Of a stretch of DNA of 64,000 nucleotides, positions 33,369-45,575 are shown piece by piece. The first letter of the stretch is position 1. The number at the start of each line of letters is the position of its first letter. The DNA comes from Amaranthus tricolor (Eukaryota; Streptophyta; Magnoliopsida; Caryophyllales; Amaranthaceae): positions 14,635,999-14,699,998 of the forward strand of contig NC_080053.1 in NCBI RefSeq assembly GCF_026212465.1. Direction: 5' to 3'. The translations under genes and the position numbers were made by a program. The notes beneath the pieces are model-generated. The model did not search any database. It saw only the letters and a program-made list of their open reading frames with translations, and had not been told where the DNA came from.

Positions 33369-34831
33369 TGCTGGACCTCTTAAGTTTTGATGATGACTAC
33401 ACTGTATTTTAACAAATATGTTTTTTTAGAGATTATGTGCAGGTCGATATCCAGTCGTGATTATGATCGTTGATAGTACATATGGCTTGGTTCATGGAAA
33501 TGTACGTGTCAAAAGGATTCAAGAGATGTTAGAAGAGTATATCGCTTGGGATGTAAAATGGAGACAGGAGGTCTACTGTTCCCAAGTTGGATGTTCTAGC
33601 TAAACTGAAATTCAGAGACAGCGCACTGTTCCTAACTGGAGTCAGCCTACGTTAACTAAAAATTCTGATTACTATTTAATTATTATTTTTAGTTAATGTA
33701 TTAAATAAAGTTAATTTGTTGCAATTATAATTTATTAAAGTTAATTGGCAAAAGGTTTTCCAAAATGATTTTTCGTATTTACTTAGCATTATTTTAGGAT
33801 CTATATTTAGTAAATATTGGATTTGCTAAATATAGGAACAACTGCTGTTGAAAAAGTCTTAGCTATTATTATTTTAGAACCGATTTTTATAATAGAAAAT
33901 AGGTTATCGTTCCTATAATTACTTAGCATGTAACCATTCCTATTTTTAGTAAGTCTAACCGTTTCTATAAATAGCATAAAAGTTCCAACAGTTATTACTG
34001 GAACAGGAACTGCTGTTGAAGAAACTGCTACTTAAAGGGAACAGAACCTATTATTAGTAAATGGGAACAACGGTTATTGTTGTTTTAACCGTATGCTTGA
34101 TTTAATAAAGTCTTGTGGAAATAACCGTCTATTTGATTAATCCACATTACTCCCATGATCTTTTTGATAAAGGAATAATAGATTGGATTATTCCATTTTC
34201 TAAGAGATTTTATTTTTTATAAATAGCAAGTGAATTCGGCTGTTCCTAAGTATCTAACGTATGAACTTTGTCATTTTCATGCGATTATTTTTGGGAATCC
34301 ATAAGAAATATTTTGTTTTGAAAATTGCCAATTAACTCATAATATTTTCTTGAGCAACTTATTGATTTTATTTTTAGAGTATTTTATTTTTGTAAGGGTT
34401 TTTGAGAATACTTGTAATTAGACTCGGGTGAGTCTAAGGTGGAATTTGATAGCTTTGAGTGAAGCTAGTGTGGAGTTTAGCTTTTAGTGAATCTAAGTTT
34501 GTTGCTTTGAGTAAAGCAATTTGAGAGAGAAGAGTTGGCCTAGTTGATTCGCTTCGAGTGAAGTAAGGTGTTTATTGTAATTTTAACTAATTGCCTTAAA
34601 CATAGTGGAGTATTTAGAAATCCCGAGGGGTCGTGGTTTTTCCTTCTGTTTAGGCCCAGAAGGTTTCCACGTAAAAATCGTTTGTCTCTTTTATTATTTT
34701 GCTCTAAGTTTAAGCTTTATTTATTTTAATTCAATTCCGCAAAAACAGGGCAACAACACTTAAATTAGTAACAACAACAATTCACCCCCCTCCCCCTCTT
34801 GTTGCTGTTCCCGTTCCTAATTGAGTCTACA
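33369..34831 (+). mobile_element. 5' LTR of Sirevirus-like Ty1/copia element A
   Basis: Runs from TGCTGGACC to TCTACA and is followed by a primer binding site. The second copy starts at 45576 with TGTTGG and is nearly identical until it breaks at about 46900. A TATA box (TATAAATAG) lies at 34218-34226. The few differences between copies mean insertion is not ancient. Confidence 0.9.
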
Positions 34832-34833
34832 AT

Positions 34834-34844
34834 TGGTATCAGAG
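34834..34844 (+). promoter_or_regulatory. Primer binding site, initiator tRNA-Met type
   Basis: TGGTATCAGAG, complementary to the 3' end of plant initiator methionine tRNA, two bases after the LTR. Standard for Ty1/copia. Confidence 0.9.
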
Positions 34845-34908
34845 TCCTGTTCCCATCAGATCAGGAAACCCTGAGGGCAGAATCCTGGTGTTCCCAAAAA
34901 TGTAAATT

Positions 34909-36714
34909 ATGAACGAGCGAATGGAAAAAGGGTACTCTACTCAAAGACCATCCATGTTTGATGGAAAATTCTATACTTACTGGAAGAATAGGATGGAGAT
35001 CTTCATCAAGGCGGAAAATTATCAAGTTTGGAGAGTCATCGAAATTGGAGATTTTGAGGTTTCCATTAGTAACTCCAACAATGAAGTTGTTCCCAAACCC
35101 ATAACCGAATTTGAAAAAGAAGATTTTCAGAAAATGAAATTAAATGCTCTTGCCATAAAATTGCTTCACTGTAGTCTTGGACCAAATGAACACAATCGCA
35201 TAATGGGGTGCAAATTTGCCAAGCAGATTTGGGACCTGCTAGCTGTTACCCATGAGGGAACAAGTGAAGCTAAACGTTCCAAGATTGATTTGTTGATGTC
35301 TAAATATGAAAGATTTGTTATGGAACCAAGGGAAAGCATCCAAGAGATGTTCACAGGGTTCACCAACATAACAAACGAACTTGTCTCTCTTGGAAGAATA
35401 ATTCCCACCGATGAACAAGTAAGGAAGATCCTTAGGAGCCTTCCTCAAGATGAGCGCTGGAGGGCCAAGGTTACAGCCATACAAGAGTCCAAAGACTTTA
35501 CAAAGTTTAATCTAGAGGAGCTGGCTGGTTCCCTAATGACGCATGAATTACATTTGGGAACAACCGACAGTTCCAGGAACAAGGGACTGGCCCTGGCAGC
35601 TGGGGAACAGGACGAGTCAGAATGCGATGAGGAAGAAGCTGCCTTACTGGTACGAAAATTCAAGAAGTTCTTCAGGAACAGTAGGTATACAAATTAAAGA
35701 AACAACAAAGAAAGAAGAACAAAAACCAATCTTGAATGCCACAAATGTGGAAGTACCGAGCACTTCATCAAGGATTGCCCAATGTGGAATAATGCAAAGG
35801 GCAAGGGAAAGACAAGGGATTCAAGAAGACCATTGAACAAAGAAAACTTTAACAAGAGTGACTTTCGCAAGGCCATGATTGCTGCATGGGGAGAGACTGA
35901 AAGTGATGATGAAACTGTTATTCCCGAAGAGGAAGAGACATCAAACCTATGTCTCATGGCTACGCAAGAAAGCAAGGAGAAGGAATCCATAAGGAAGCGG
36001 GTACATATCTCTAATCCGTTTTCTATCCATCTATCCAAGCTAAGTAAAAATAAATTAATTAAGTTGCTAAATGAGACACAAAATAAATTAGAAAATTGCA
36101 ATGAGAAGTGTCTCCAATTAGAAAAGGAGCTCAAGTTAAGCAAAGACCATGTCTCCTATATAAATACCTTTAGGTCCGATGTCCAAAATAGATTTTTCGG
36201 TTTGTTGGACCAAAACATAATTCTAAAGGAAAATATGGAGAGAATTAAAAAGGAAAATGTTATTTTTAATATTGAGTTGATACAATACAAATTATTAGGC
36301 TTAAATGAAGAATTGAATGATACATCTACAAAAGATTTATGCTATAATTTTCTAAATTTAAAATTGAATCTAGAATTCAACCGTAACAATGATGACAAGC
36401 TTGAATTAAATTCAAGAGAAAAAGGGAAAATCAAAATTACTCACAAATGGATTCAAGATGCCAAAAGTAAAAATTCAAAAGGCCTAAATTATTTTAAGAA
36501 TAACAAGAAGAAAAAGGCTTACGTTGATCTCCCTAGTGACAGAATCTGTTCCTTCTGTGGAGGAACTGGCCACCTGAAGGACCAGTGCACCAAAAGGGAG
36601 CAGTACACTGTCTCCAACAGAAGTTATGTCGATAACATTCTGATTAAGAAAAATGATTCATGCAAAATCGACAAGGAACTCAAGAAAGTCTGGGTTCCTG
36701 TAACTAACCATTAA
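34909..36714 (+). pseudogene. gag: Copia element A gag, one stop
   Basis: Nucleocapsid/capsid polyprotein that packages element RNA. It opens MNERMEKGYSTQRPSMFDG, followed by a UBN2-type gag domain with YWKNRMEIFI. Two CCHC knuckles: CHKCGSTEHFIKDC (about 35737) and CSFCGGTGHLKDQC (about 36547), as in Sireviruses. The frame is continuous except for a TAA at 35695-35697. It ends at 36714, 16 bases before pol opens in the +1 frame. The join TTAATTTCTTTCAG/GTCC resembles a splice acceptor and is also present in copy B. Confidence 0.88.
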
Positions 36715-36730
36715 TTTCTTTCAGGTCCAA

Positions 36731-38180
36731 GTGAGAGGGAACAGCTCATGGTATCTCGACAGTGGGTGTTCCAAGCACATGACGGGTGACAAATCTAAAT
36801 TTCTCTCACTTAAAGCCTATGATGGGGGAACAGTAACCTTCAGTGACAATATGAAGGGTGAGATTATCGCCAAAGGAAAAGTTGGAAGGTCATGTTCCCA
36901 TGCTATCGATAATGTATTTTTAGTCGAGAATTTGAAACATAACTTACTTAGCATTTCTCAATTTTGCGATAAAGGTAACTCTGTGAACTTTACTTCTGAA
37001 AAGTGCATTATTTCTAGGAATGACAAGGGAGACATCGTTCTTGAGGGAATCAGAAAAGGGAACACTTATATAGTGGACCTGGACACTATTCCCAAAACTA
37101 GTTTAAGCGTTATAGAAGACGACCCACTTCTTTGGCATAAGCGTCTAGGTCACGCCAGTTATACATTGATTAATACATTAAGATCTAAAGACCTAGTTAG
37201 AGGACTACCAGCTATAAAATTCCTTAAGGATCAAATTTGTGATCCTTGTGCCAAAGGAAAACAAGTGAGGTCATCTTTTAAAACAAAAAACTTTGTGACC
37301 ACCACTAAACCACTTGAATTATTACATATGGATCTATGTGGACCTATGAGAACACAAAGCCGTAGTGGCAAAAGATATGTGTTTCTTATTGTTGATGATT
37401 ACAGTAGGTTTACTTGGATTTATTTTTAGTTAGTAAAGATGAAGCTTTTAATGAGTTTGTTTCTTTCGCTAACAAAATACAAAAATCTACCAATAATCAA
37501 ATTATTCACATAAGGTCAGATCATGGTAGAGAATTCGAAAATTCAAGTTTCATGAATTATTGCAATGAATATGGATTAAGTCATAATTTTTCGTCACCAA
37601 GAACACCACAACAAAATGGTGTAGTAGAAAGGAAAAATAGAACTTTAGAGGAAATGGCTAGAACCATGTTAATTGCTAGTGGTCTACCTAGAAATTTTTG
37701 GGCCGAGGCTGTTAATACTGCATGTTATATTTTGAATCGTGTATTAATAAGACCAATAACTTCAAAGACACCCTATGAATTGCTTAAAGGTGTTAAACCA
37801 AATATTTCCTATTTTCGTGTGTTTGGATGCAAATGTTTTGTTCATGTGAATGGAAAACGAAATATAGGGAAGTTTGATGAAAGAAGTGATGAAGCAGTAT
37901 TTCTTGGCTACTCATCACATAGTAAGGCTTACAGAGTTTATAACAAAAGAACAATGAGCGTGGAAGAATCCGTTCACATAATTTTCGATGAAACTAACTT
38001 TTTGTCAAGTGAACATGATATAAATAATTTTAAGATAGGTCTTGCAAATCTAGAGAATGATGAAGAAGAAATGAAAATGCAAGATCAAGGAACAGCAGGT
38101 GAACAGTTGATCCCAGAAGAGGCAGAAAGGAACGATCTTGATAAGGAACAACCAGTACTTCAGAACCAACAGACTGTTCC
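36731..38180 (+). pseudogene. pol: Copia element A pol, part 1: protease and integrase
   Basis: Aspartic protease motif WYLDSGCSKHMTG at the start, then GAG-pre-integrase and the integrase zinc-binding site (WHKRLG with H and CDPCAKGK). The catalytic DDE residues are visible in LLHMDLCGP, IRSDHGREF and VVERKNRTLEEMAR. The frame breaks at 37429, where a T run is one base shorter than in copy B. It resumes at about 37426 and stays open until a 2.6-kb insertion interrupts it after 38180. Confidence 0.9.
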
Positions 38181-40774
38181 TGTAACAACCCGAGTTACCG
38201 TTGACTGGGTAAACAGGGTCATCACTGGGTTCGTTTCCCAAGAAACTGAAATCACACTTCCAAAACTCAAGCAAAGGGGTCACAAGCTCTTCAATGTGAC
38301 TAACTTAGCTAAATCCCAATGCCAACATCTAACTAATACACAAGATAATCATACAATTCTCTACAAGACCGATATAACCAGCACAACCAAAACAAATATA
38401 CATTTATCCAAAAACATAATACAAAATTACAAATTCCTACGTGCTCAGCTCAATATACATCCTTGGAACGCTATTCAACACCGTTAACCCATCGTTCCCG
38501 ACCGGTTCTGATCTGTGATCAAACTAAAAGATGGAAACAACAGGGAATCAGATTAAACTGAATGAGAAGTAACAATCCAAAACAACAAAACACAGTAATT
38601 CATATCATGGGTTTAAAAGCAACATTAGTTCCCTAGATCTATGTGCGCACAGGGAACCTAGTTAAGAGGCTCGTCCATAGCTCTAAGGCTATGTCACTCT
38701 CGGGTGAAGCTAGTCAATATCTCAATGACAATTCGCTTCAAACAGGGAGCAGGGAACAATGTTCCTCAACTCCGTCAATGACCAGCTTGCAAGCCCGATC
38801 CATTGACCATATCATAATATCAGCATAAACATTCACAACAACAATTGTCTAAACAATTTCCAATCTCAAAAGAGCTTTAGTAAAAAGTTGATTTTTAAGA
38901 ATGTAGTCTGATCAGACCCTTTTAGGGACTGCAACTACTCACCAATGACGACACTTCAAAGAGTCAAGTTTGATTCGCAACTATCAACTAGAAAGGTTCC
39001 TCGATGACGTCGCCTCCTGAAGCATAACAAACATAACATCACAACAAAGCGTTCGATACTACAAACTAACATGTAACTTATTACATCTCCTCCTAAGACC
39101 GCAGCTTAACCAAGAGTTATGCTAACATTCTAACTTTTAAAATCTTACAGTCGATTCAAGAATATTAATAACCTAATACTTTCTGATAAACAACCATGTT
39201 CTACAAATTTCGTAAATTCAATGTCCATCCATCTCATACTTACATATCAAGATTCACAAGGATTTAAGGTTACACCAAGACCCTTAATCTATTAGAATGT
39301 ATTTGATTAAACACAAAGGTCATTGTTCTTCCTACAATTAAAAAGTCTCAACAGAATCTAATACTTCATCCAAAAGTATTTAATTATCCAATTAATTTCC
39401 ATATCTCTTGATCCCAAATTAGGAATCCCGTAATGGTTTTAGGACACCTCTTACTAAAACAGGCATAACTCACTCATACGGAAACCAACTGAGACGATTT
39501 AAGTGGCTACGCGACCATTATACAGAGCTCTACTATTCTTATTAAGACACTAAAACCCAGAAACAATTTGAACGATCCCAAAATAGCCAAAACAGAAGGT
39601 TCGTTATGGATTTCCAAGACAGCCTGCTAGTATTTCACTATTTTGAGCATAACTCTCTCATATAAACTCATTTTGGAGCGATTCAAGTGCCCACGTGATC
39701 GCGAATCGAAGCTCTACAAATTTCATGAAGACACCAAAACCTAGAAACAATCACAACTGACCCGAAAATGGCCAAAACAGAATACTCAGTTTTTGAGCTG
39801 AAATTTCAATATCCAAATACTAAATTGTATACTAGAAATCAAATAACCCAAATAACCAATTCTAATCAACACTAAAAACAACTCAATTACTAATTGAATC
39901 CATATAATCATCTTAAATTCAAGTTGATACCTAAATTTGAATCAAAGACCCAAATTGAATCCACAAATACCAAACTACTTTAAAACATTCAATTAATACT
40001 TAAATAGAATAGTTTGTGGATTACCTCAATCACCATTGAAGGAAGAGGAAGGAGTTGGTATGGTGGTGCGGCCCACCGTGTGTGATGGTGAAGGAAGGCT
40101 GCGTGGGGTTGGCGTCACAGCAGCTTGTTGCTGTTTGGAGGGCACAAAGCAGCAATTGTTGCTGCTAGGTGGGTGGATCACGGCTAGTTGCTGTCGCTTG
40201 CTACTTGTGGAGGACGGGGAGGTGTCGGTTGCGGCTTGTGAAGGAGGAGGCAGCTGCTGGTGGAGGAGAAAATGAGCAAGGGCTGTTGAGGAGGAAGAAC
40301 AGCCGTGGGGAAGAGGGTGAGGAAGTGAGGCGTGGGTTTTTAATGTGAGGGAAAAGGTGTGTCGGTTTAAATGAGATAAGAATGGGTTTATTTTTAGCTT
40401 TGACCCGTTAAATTCTATCAAAGTCGTCTCGTCGTAAGACAATCTTATATAAGACATGCTGTAAGGGTATAATAAACGATTTATGAAATAAGTAATATTT
40501 CGTAATTGGTAGTATGAATAAGGATTGCATTTAGGAATTTATTTTTCAATACTTTATTTAAATTTACTTTTATAAAGATAAGATAGTAATCAATTAATAA
40601 AAATATAATCAAAATACACTTTTATCGAAGTACTCTTTATACGAATTTTATACATTAAATAAAATATACCTCTTTCTTGAAAATGTTAACAAAATAAATA
40701 CTTGAGTCAATATTATCAAAGTAATAATATTAAATAAACTTATAATTAAACTTTATTAAATGTAGTCTATTTCA
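38181..40774. mobile_element. LTR-like insertion (probable solo LTR) in copia A pol
   Basis: Absent from copy B at the same point. It begins TGTAACAACCCGAGTTACC and ends TTTCA. The flanks GTTCC (38176-38180) and GTTTC (40775-40779) fit a 5-bp target duplication with one change. No protein domain is seen. It includes a degenerate internal duplication (about 39460-39600 and 39640-39790, CATAACTC...TCATA...GATTTAAGTGG-like) and a gag-less GC-richer tract (40030-40340). Length and style suggest a solo LTR of a Ty3-type element; the family is not established. Confidence 0.75.
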
Positions 40775-40779
40775 GTTTC

Positions 40780-42538
40780 CAATCAAGCTGTTCCCACAGA
40801 AGAGCAAGCTAATCCAGTAGCTGAACAGAATGACGATCAAGCTGATGAACCAGAAATTACAAATGTTCCCACAAGAGAATTTGTGCCCAAACCTTGGAAA
40901 TATCAAAGTTATCATCCTCTTGATTTGATTATAAGTGATTTGAATAAAGGAACACAAACTAGATCTCAAATGAGAAACTTTTGTGCACACTTTGCGTTCC
41001 TATCATGACTCGAGCCCAAGAATCATGAAGAAGTTCTAAAGGATTCCGAATGGATCGTAGCCATGCAAGGTGAATTGAATGAATTTGAAAGAAATAAAGT
41101 ATGGCACTTGGAACCCAAACCAAAACACAAAAAGGTAATTGGTTTGAAATGGGTATTGCGGAATAAACTAGATAAGCATGGAATAATTGTAAGAAACAAA
41201 GCAAGGGTCGTGGTCAAAGGATACAATCAACAAGAAGGTATTGATTATACCGAGACATTTGCTCCGGTATCAAGGTTAGAGGCTATAAGAATCTTAATTT
41301 CTTTTGCTGCATTCATGAACTTTAAATTAAATCAAATGGATGTGAAATGTGCTTTCTTAAATAGTTTTCTTGATGAAGAAGTTTTTGTTGAACAACCCCC
41401 AGGCTTTGTAAATACCTCTTGTCTTGATCATGTCTACAAGCTAGATAAAGCTCTTTATGGCTTAAAACAATCTCCTAAGCAATGGTATGAAAGACTATCA
41501 AAGTTTTCGATTCAAAATAAATTTGTGAGAGGCAAAATTGACCAAACCTTATTCTTTAAGAATAGAGGTTCGGATATTTTAGTTGTTCAAATATATGTTG
41601 ATGATATTATTTTTGGAGCCACCAATGATCTGTTGTGTAAAGAATTTGCTAACCTAATGAGCACCGAATTTGAAATGAGCATGATGGGAGAATTAAACTT
41701 CTTCCTTGGGTTACAAATTAAACAAACAGCTAATGGTATCTTTATTCACCAACAAAAATATATAAAAGAACTTCTGAAGAAATATGGCTTGAATAATGCT
41801 AAAACCAACAATACACATATGGCTACAAATGTTAGATTAGATGAAGACCCAAATGGAACAAATATTGATCAAACTATGTATAGAGGCATGATTGGCTCTT
41901 TATTGTATCTAACTGCTTGTAGACCCGATATTGCTTTCAGTGTTGGCTTATGTGCTAGATTTCAATCCAATCCTAAAGAATCACATCTCACTGCAGTAAA
42001 ACGAATTCTAAAATATTTGAAGGGAACAGATGACTTGTCCCTATTTTACCCTAAAAGTGATGTCTATAATTTGAAAGGTTTTAGTGATGCAAATTATGCA
42101 GGAGATCTTGTAAATAGAAAAAGTACGTCAGGTACGGTACAATTTCTTGGCTCATGTTTAGTGTCATGGTGTTCAAAGAAACAAAACTCTGTTGCATTAT
42201 CCACTACCGAAGCTGAATACGTAGCAGCAGCAGCTTGCTGTTCCCTAATGCTTTGGATAAAACAGCAGCTAAGAGATTTTGGTATTAAGTTTGAATGTGT
42301 TCCTATTTATTGTGATAATACCAGTGCCATATGCATATCAAAAGATCCAGTGCATCATTCACGAGTAAAACACATCCACATTAGGCATCATTTTCTTAAG
42401 GACAATGTTGAAAATAAAAATATTATTGTAAAGCATGTAAACACTAACGAGCAAATAGCTGATATCATGACTAAACCGCTTCCAAGGGAACAACATGAGA
42501 AAATGAGATTAGAACTTAGCATGATCAAACTGCATTGA
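40780..42538 (+). pseudogene. pol: Copia element A pol, part 2: reverse transcriptase and RNase H, one stop
   Basis: Copies element RNA into DNA. A TGA at 41006-41008 interrupts the linker (copy B has TCA); from 41063 the frame is open for 491 codons. RT motifs: [51 protein letters not shown] and the catalytic IYVDDIIFG. RNase H follows with [21 protein letters not shown] and CDNTSAI. It ends MIKLH. The catalytic residues look intact. Confidence 0.92.
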
Positions 42539-43052
42539 AGTAAGTGACATATGTGATCTTTAAAGACAAAATGAAAATTGAAATGGTCGATCAACCACAA
42601 AAATCTTGATTGAAAAATCAATTACTGAAAGGATCAGGTACGCACTATTTAAAAGTATATACTGTGAATGCTCTTAAGATTGTATGTTTAATTTGATCAG
42701 ACTGTAGCAGCATAAAATTTTCATTTATTTTATTTTCATAAAATTTCATATTAATAAATATATATATATATATATTTATCCAGCAATTTCTTTTCAAAAT
42801 AGCGGGAGTTAAATCATCATAGTTCTTCACTAAATCCGTCTGTTTCCATTTCACACTCGATGTCCATATGCATAAATTAAATAAGGAACATGAAACACCT
42901 AAACACACGTCCCCTCACATTCATTATATACACTCTCACACGTCAAGCCCTAAACCCTTCATTCTCAATTGCAATCAACTCTCAATCCCAAAATCATCTT
43001 CACCTTCTCGTATTTTCTGCAAAATTTTACCCCACCAACTCATCAAATCGCC
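42539..43052. other. Spacer between copia A pol and the extra ORF
   Basis: Non-coding, with a short TA repeat (about 42758-42773). It may carry the splice acceptor or leader for the downstream ORF. Confidence 0.5.
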
Positions 43053-44627
43053 ATGAGAACCAAGAGTCGTACACCTAAGATGAAACAACCCAAACCTTTA
43101 AGAATTATGCACCAAAAACCTTTATTAACTGCTCAAGAGTCATCCTCGAAAGAACAGCAGGATACTCCTGGTGGCTCTAAAAGGCAAGCAAAGAACAAGA
43201 GAAAAAGACCGTCCACTTCAAAGAGATCATCTTCAACAAAGAAGGAAAAAGTCGATGTTCACTTGAACGCTAAAGAAGTGACAAAAGAAATGATGGTTGG
43301 GTTTGGATTAGACAAACAATGGTATGATTCAACCTTTTTCCCTCAGTTACACACTATATTACAAACTCAGTCTTGGGAATCTTTGATCGCAGAATATTGC
43401 TGCAATCCAATATACGCAAAACTGATGCGTGAGTTTATCTCGAATTTTTTGCTTAACCATGGTGTCTGTTCCAGTTCTGTTAAAGAAGTTAAAATAGAGT
43501 TCAATAGTCGAAAATTGGGAGAATGGCTAGGTGTGCCCGCAAATGGATTTGATGTTTATTATGTTGGATCAAAAATAACTTTCTTTGAAATAGATGAAAA
43601 GGATGTTTGGAAATTTTTAGGGATCACTGAAAAACAAGGGAAGGTCAGTCATAATGCACTGTCCCCTCTACACAAATTGTTGTATAACATTGCTCGTAGA
43701 TTTGTTTTGCCGCGAAATTCTAAACGCAGTGAAGTAAGTCTGCGAGATGCAACCTTAATTTACTGCATGACTAACAATATTAAAATCAATTTTCCCTCTT
43801 TAATAATCTCTCATTTAAGTGAATGTATCTCTAAAGGTTTTGTGATAGGATATGGAGGTTTGCTGACTTGGATTTTTAGGAAGATAAGTGTTTCACTTGA
43901 AGGTCAAAACTTTCCCATGGGTCCGAACAATATGATAGGTGCCAAGTGCTTAAGTAACTTACACCTTAAATTAAATGAGAATGGGACCCTTGAGAACGTT
44001 GTTGAAACAATCAATGTTAATTCTGATAATGAGAAGGAAACCGAAAAAGGAGAGGTTGAAATGGAGGAACAGGAGGAGGAAGGATCTGGAAATAAGAAAC
44101 AGGAGACTATTCCTTCTACCACTGAGAAGGCAGAAGAACATTCTGATAAGAAGAAGGAGGACATTGGTGTCTGCAAGGAGGAGGTATCTGTGCCTACTAT
44201 GAAGCAGCCTTGCTCAACCTCAAGGAAGAGCAGAAGGCTCGCTGCCAAAGGGAAAGGACCTGTAGTTGTTCTTGATGATGACTATGTGGTTGAACCAAGT
44301 TATCCCCCCTCACCAAAGCCAACCACTCCATCATCCCATCATTTCCCATCACCACCACCATTACCAATACCAACTTCACCACCACCTGTTCATACATCTT
44401 CACACCAAGGCTTTGACCAGACAACAGTTCCTACAGCTCCCTTACTCTCCATTCTCCTCAAACTTGATGAATTGCAGGATCGCTTCTTAAAATTTCAAGA
44501 TGAAGTTCGTGTTTCCTTAGCCTCTCTAACTGACCAGATGACTCAAATGGAGGCTCGTCTGGGTGCTAAACTGGATACTGTGGAGGTGGAAACAGAATAT
44601 ATAGATGATGAAGCTCCTGCATCCTAA
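43053..44627 (+). CDS. Additional ORF after pol of the Sirevirus-like copia (env-position protein, function unknown)
   Basis: 524 codons without a stop, on the same strand as pol and in the position where Sireviruses carry an extra, sometimes called env-like, ORF. The start is taken at the ATG at 43053 (MRTKSRTPKMKQP); the frame is also open upstream to 42969. Order: a Lys/Ser-rich basic region; a folded region of about 250 residues (KEVTKEMMVGFGLDKQWYDS, then EWLGVPANGFDVYY and WKFLGITEKQGK) like the plant retrotransposon extra-ORF domain; a Glu/Lys-rich stretch; a Ser/Pro/His-rich stretch (44300-44410); and a C-terminal coiled coil (LSILLKLDELQDRFLKFQDE). No signal peptide or clear membrane span, which argues against an envelope role. 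Confidence 0.8.
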   Translation: MRTKSRTPKMKQPKPLRIMHQKPLLTAQESSSKEQQDTPGGSKRQAKNKRKRPSTSKRSSSTKKEKVDVHLNAKEVTKEMMVGFGLDKQWYDSTFFPQLHTILQTQSWESLIAEYCCNPIYAKLMREFISNFLLNHGVCSSSVKEVKIEFNSRKLGEWLGVPANGFDVYYVGSKITFFEIDEKDVWKFLGITEKQGKVSHNALSPLHKLLYNIARRFVLPRNSKRSEVSLRDATLIYCMTNNIKINFPSLIISHLSECISKGFVIGYGGLLTWIFRKISVSLEGQNFPMGPNNMIGAKCLSNLHLKLNENGTLENVVETINVNSDNEKETEKGEVEMEEQEEEGSGNKKQETIPSTTEKAEEHSDKKKEDIGVCKEEVSVPTMKQPCSTSRKSRRLAAKGKGPVVVLDDDYVVEPSYPPSPKPTTPSSHHFPSPPPLPIPTSPPPVHTSSHQGFDQTTVPTAPLLSILLKLDELQDRFLKFQDEVRVSLASLTDQMTQMEARLGAKLDTVEVETEYIDDEAPAS

Positions 44628-45004
44628 TTCTTCCTGATAATTTTTAAAATATCTTTTATGTGTTGTAACCGTTACTTTCCTCAAACTTTTGCCTTGGTAC
44701 CAGCTGGGGTACTATTTATCTAATTCACACTATCAACTATATTTTCTTTATGCTACTAATTGCTTGTGAAGATGAATCATTACTGATCATGTTTGCATTC
44801 ATTGGTACTTGCCTTTAATTTTTGCATCCTTATTCTCTCTTTGACTATATAGATAGTGCTGTGGCTTGATTGCTCCAAATTCTTTTTGAATGATGTCAAA
44901 AGGGGGAATATTTGGCACAAACTTAAAGAATGCTTGAGTATGCTTAGTCTATATCTACATCTATTATGTTGGACATTAGGATTAAGGTTATGATTCATGA
45001 TCTA

Positions 45005-45160
45005 AGGCTGTTTGGCTGTGTGCTGTTGATGATTGTTTATTGTTTGATGTTGTTGTCTTGACCTTTTGTTAGTATAGTTAAGAGGCTGTTTGGCTGTGTG
45101 CTGTTGATGATTGTTTATTGTTTGATGTTGCTGTCTTAACCTTTTGTTAGTATAGTTAAC
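45005..45160 (+). repeat. Two-copy 78-bp tandem duplication
   Basis: AGGCTGTTTGGCTGTGTGCT starts at 45005 and again at 45083; the following text through TTAGTATAGTTAA is repeated with only a few changes. Confidence 0.9.
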
Positions 45161-45561
45161 CTTTTGTTAACTTTACATGCTCTTATGCTTGATTCTTGCT
45201 TTGATATAATTTGATCTACATGTTCAAGTGTTATGATTAAGATGAAATTCTTATTACATGTTCAGATCATTTTGTTTTGATGAACTAATTTGGTTTTAAG
45301 TTTTGACTTTTGAGCTCTGATTGTTTGCTATAAATTCAACTGGAACCACTGCTTATGTTCTATGCTGAAATTGTATGCTAAGATAAAATTGATAAATTGA
45401 TTCAGGTTTATTGTGTTTATTCTTAGAGTAATTTGATTCATAATATGCTTGGTAAATTATACTTACTAAGTTATGAAGAGTTGTTTTAATCTCTAACATG
45501 CTCTTCAATATTTGTTTTACTAAACTATGGTTTAAGTCTGTTTAAAAAGTTTGTCATCATC

Positions 45562-45573
45562 AAAAAGGGGGAA
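45562..45573 (+). promoter_or_regulatory. Polypurine tract of copia A
   Basis: AAAAAGGGGGAA, two bases before the LTR start TGTTGG at 45576. Confidence 0.85.
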
Positions 45574-45575
45574 TT

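Larger units (their letters stand above)
44628..45575 (+). other. Copia A 3' non-coding region with polypurine tracts
   Basis: Two AAAAGGGGGAA-type purine tracts are visible, one near 44898 and one at 45562-45573 directly before the 3' LTR. The second is the expected plus-strand primer. A 78-bp tandem duplication lies between them. Confidence 0.75.

Noticed and set aside
40026..40457. 143-codon Ser/Pro/Gln-rich minus-strand ORF
   Set aside because: Lies inside the LTR-like insertion; low-complexity composition and no domain.
43053..44627. Calling the extra copia ORF an envelope protein
   Set aside because: No signal peptide, membrane span or fusion feature is visible; position alone is not enough.
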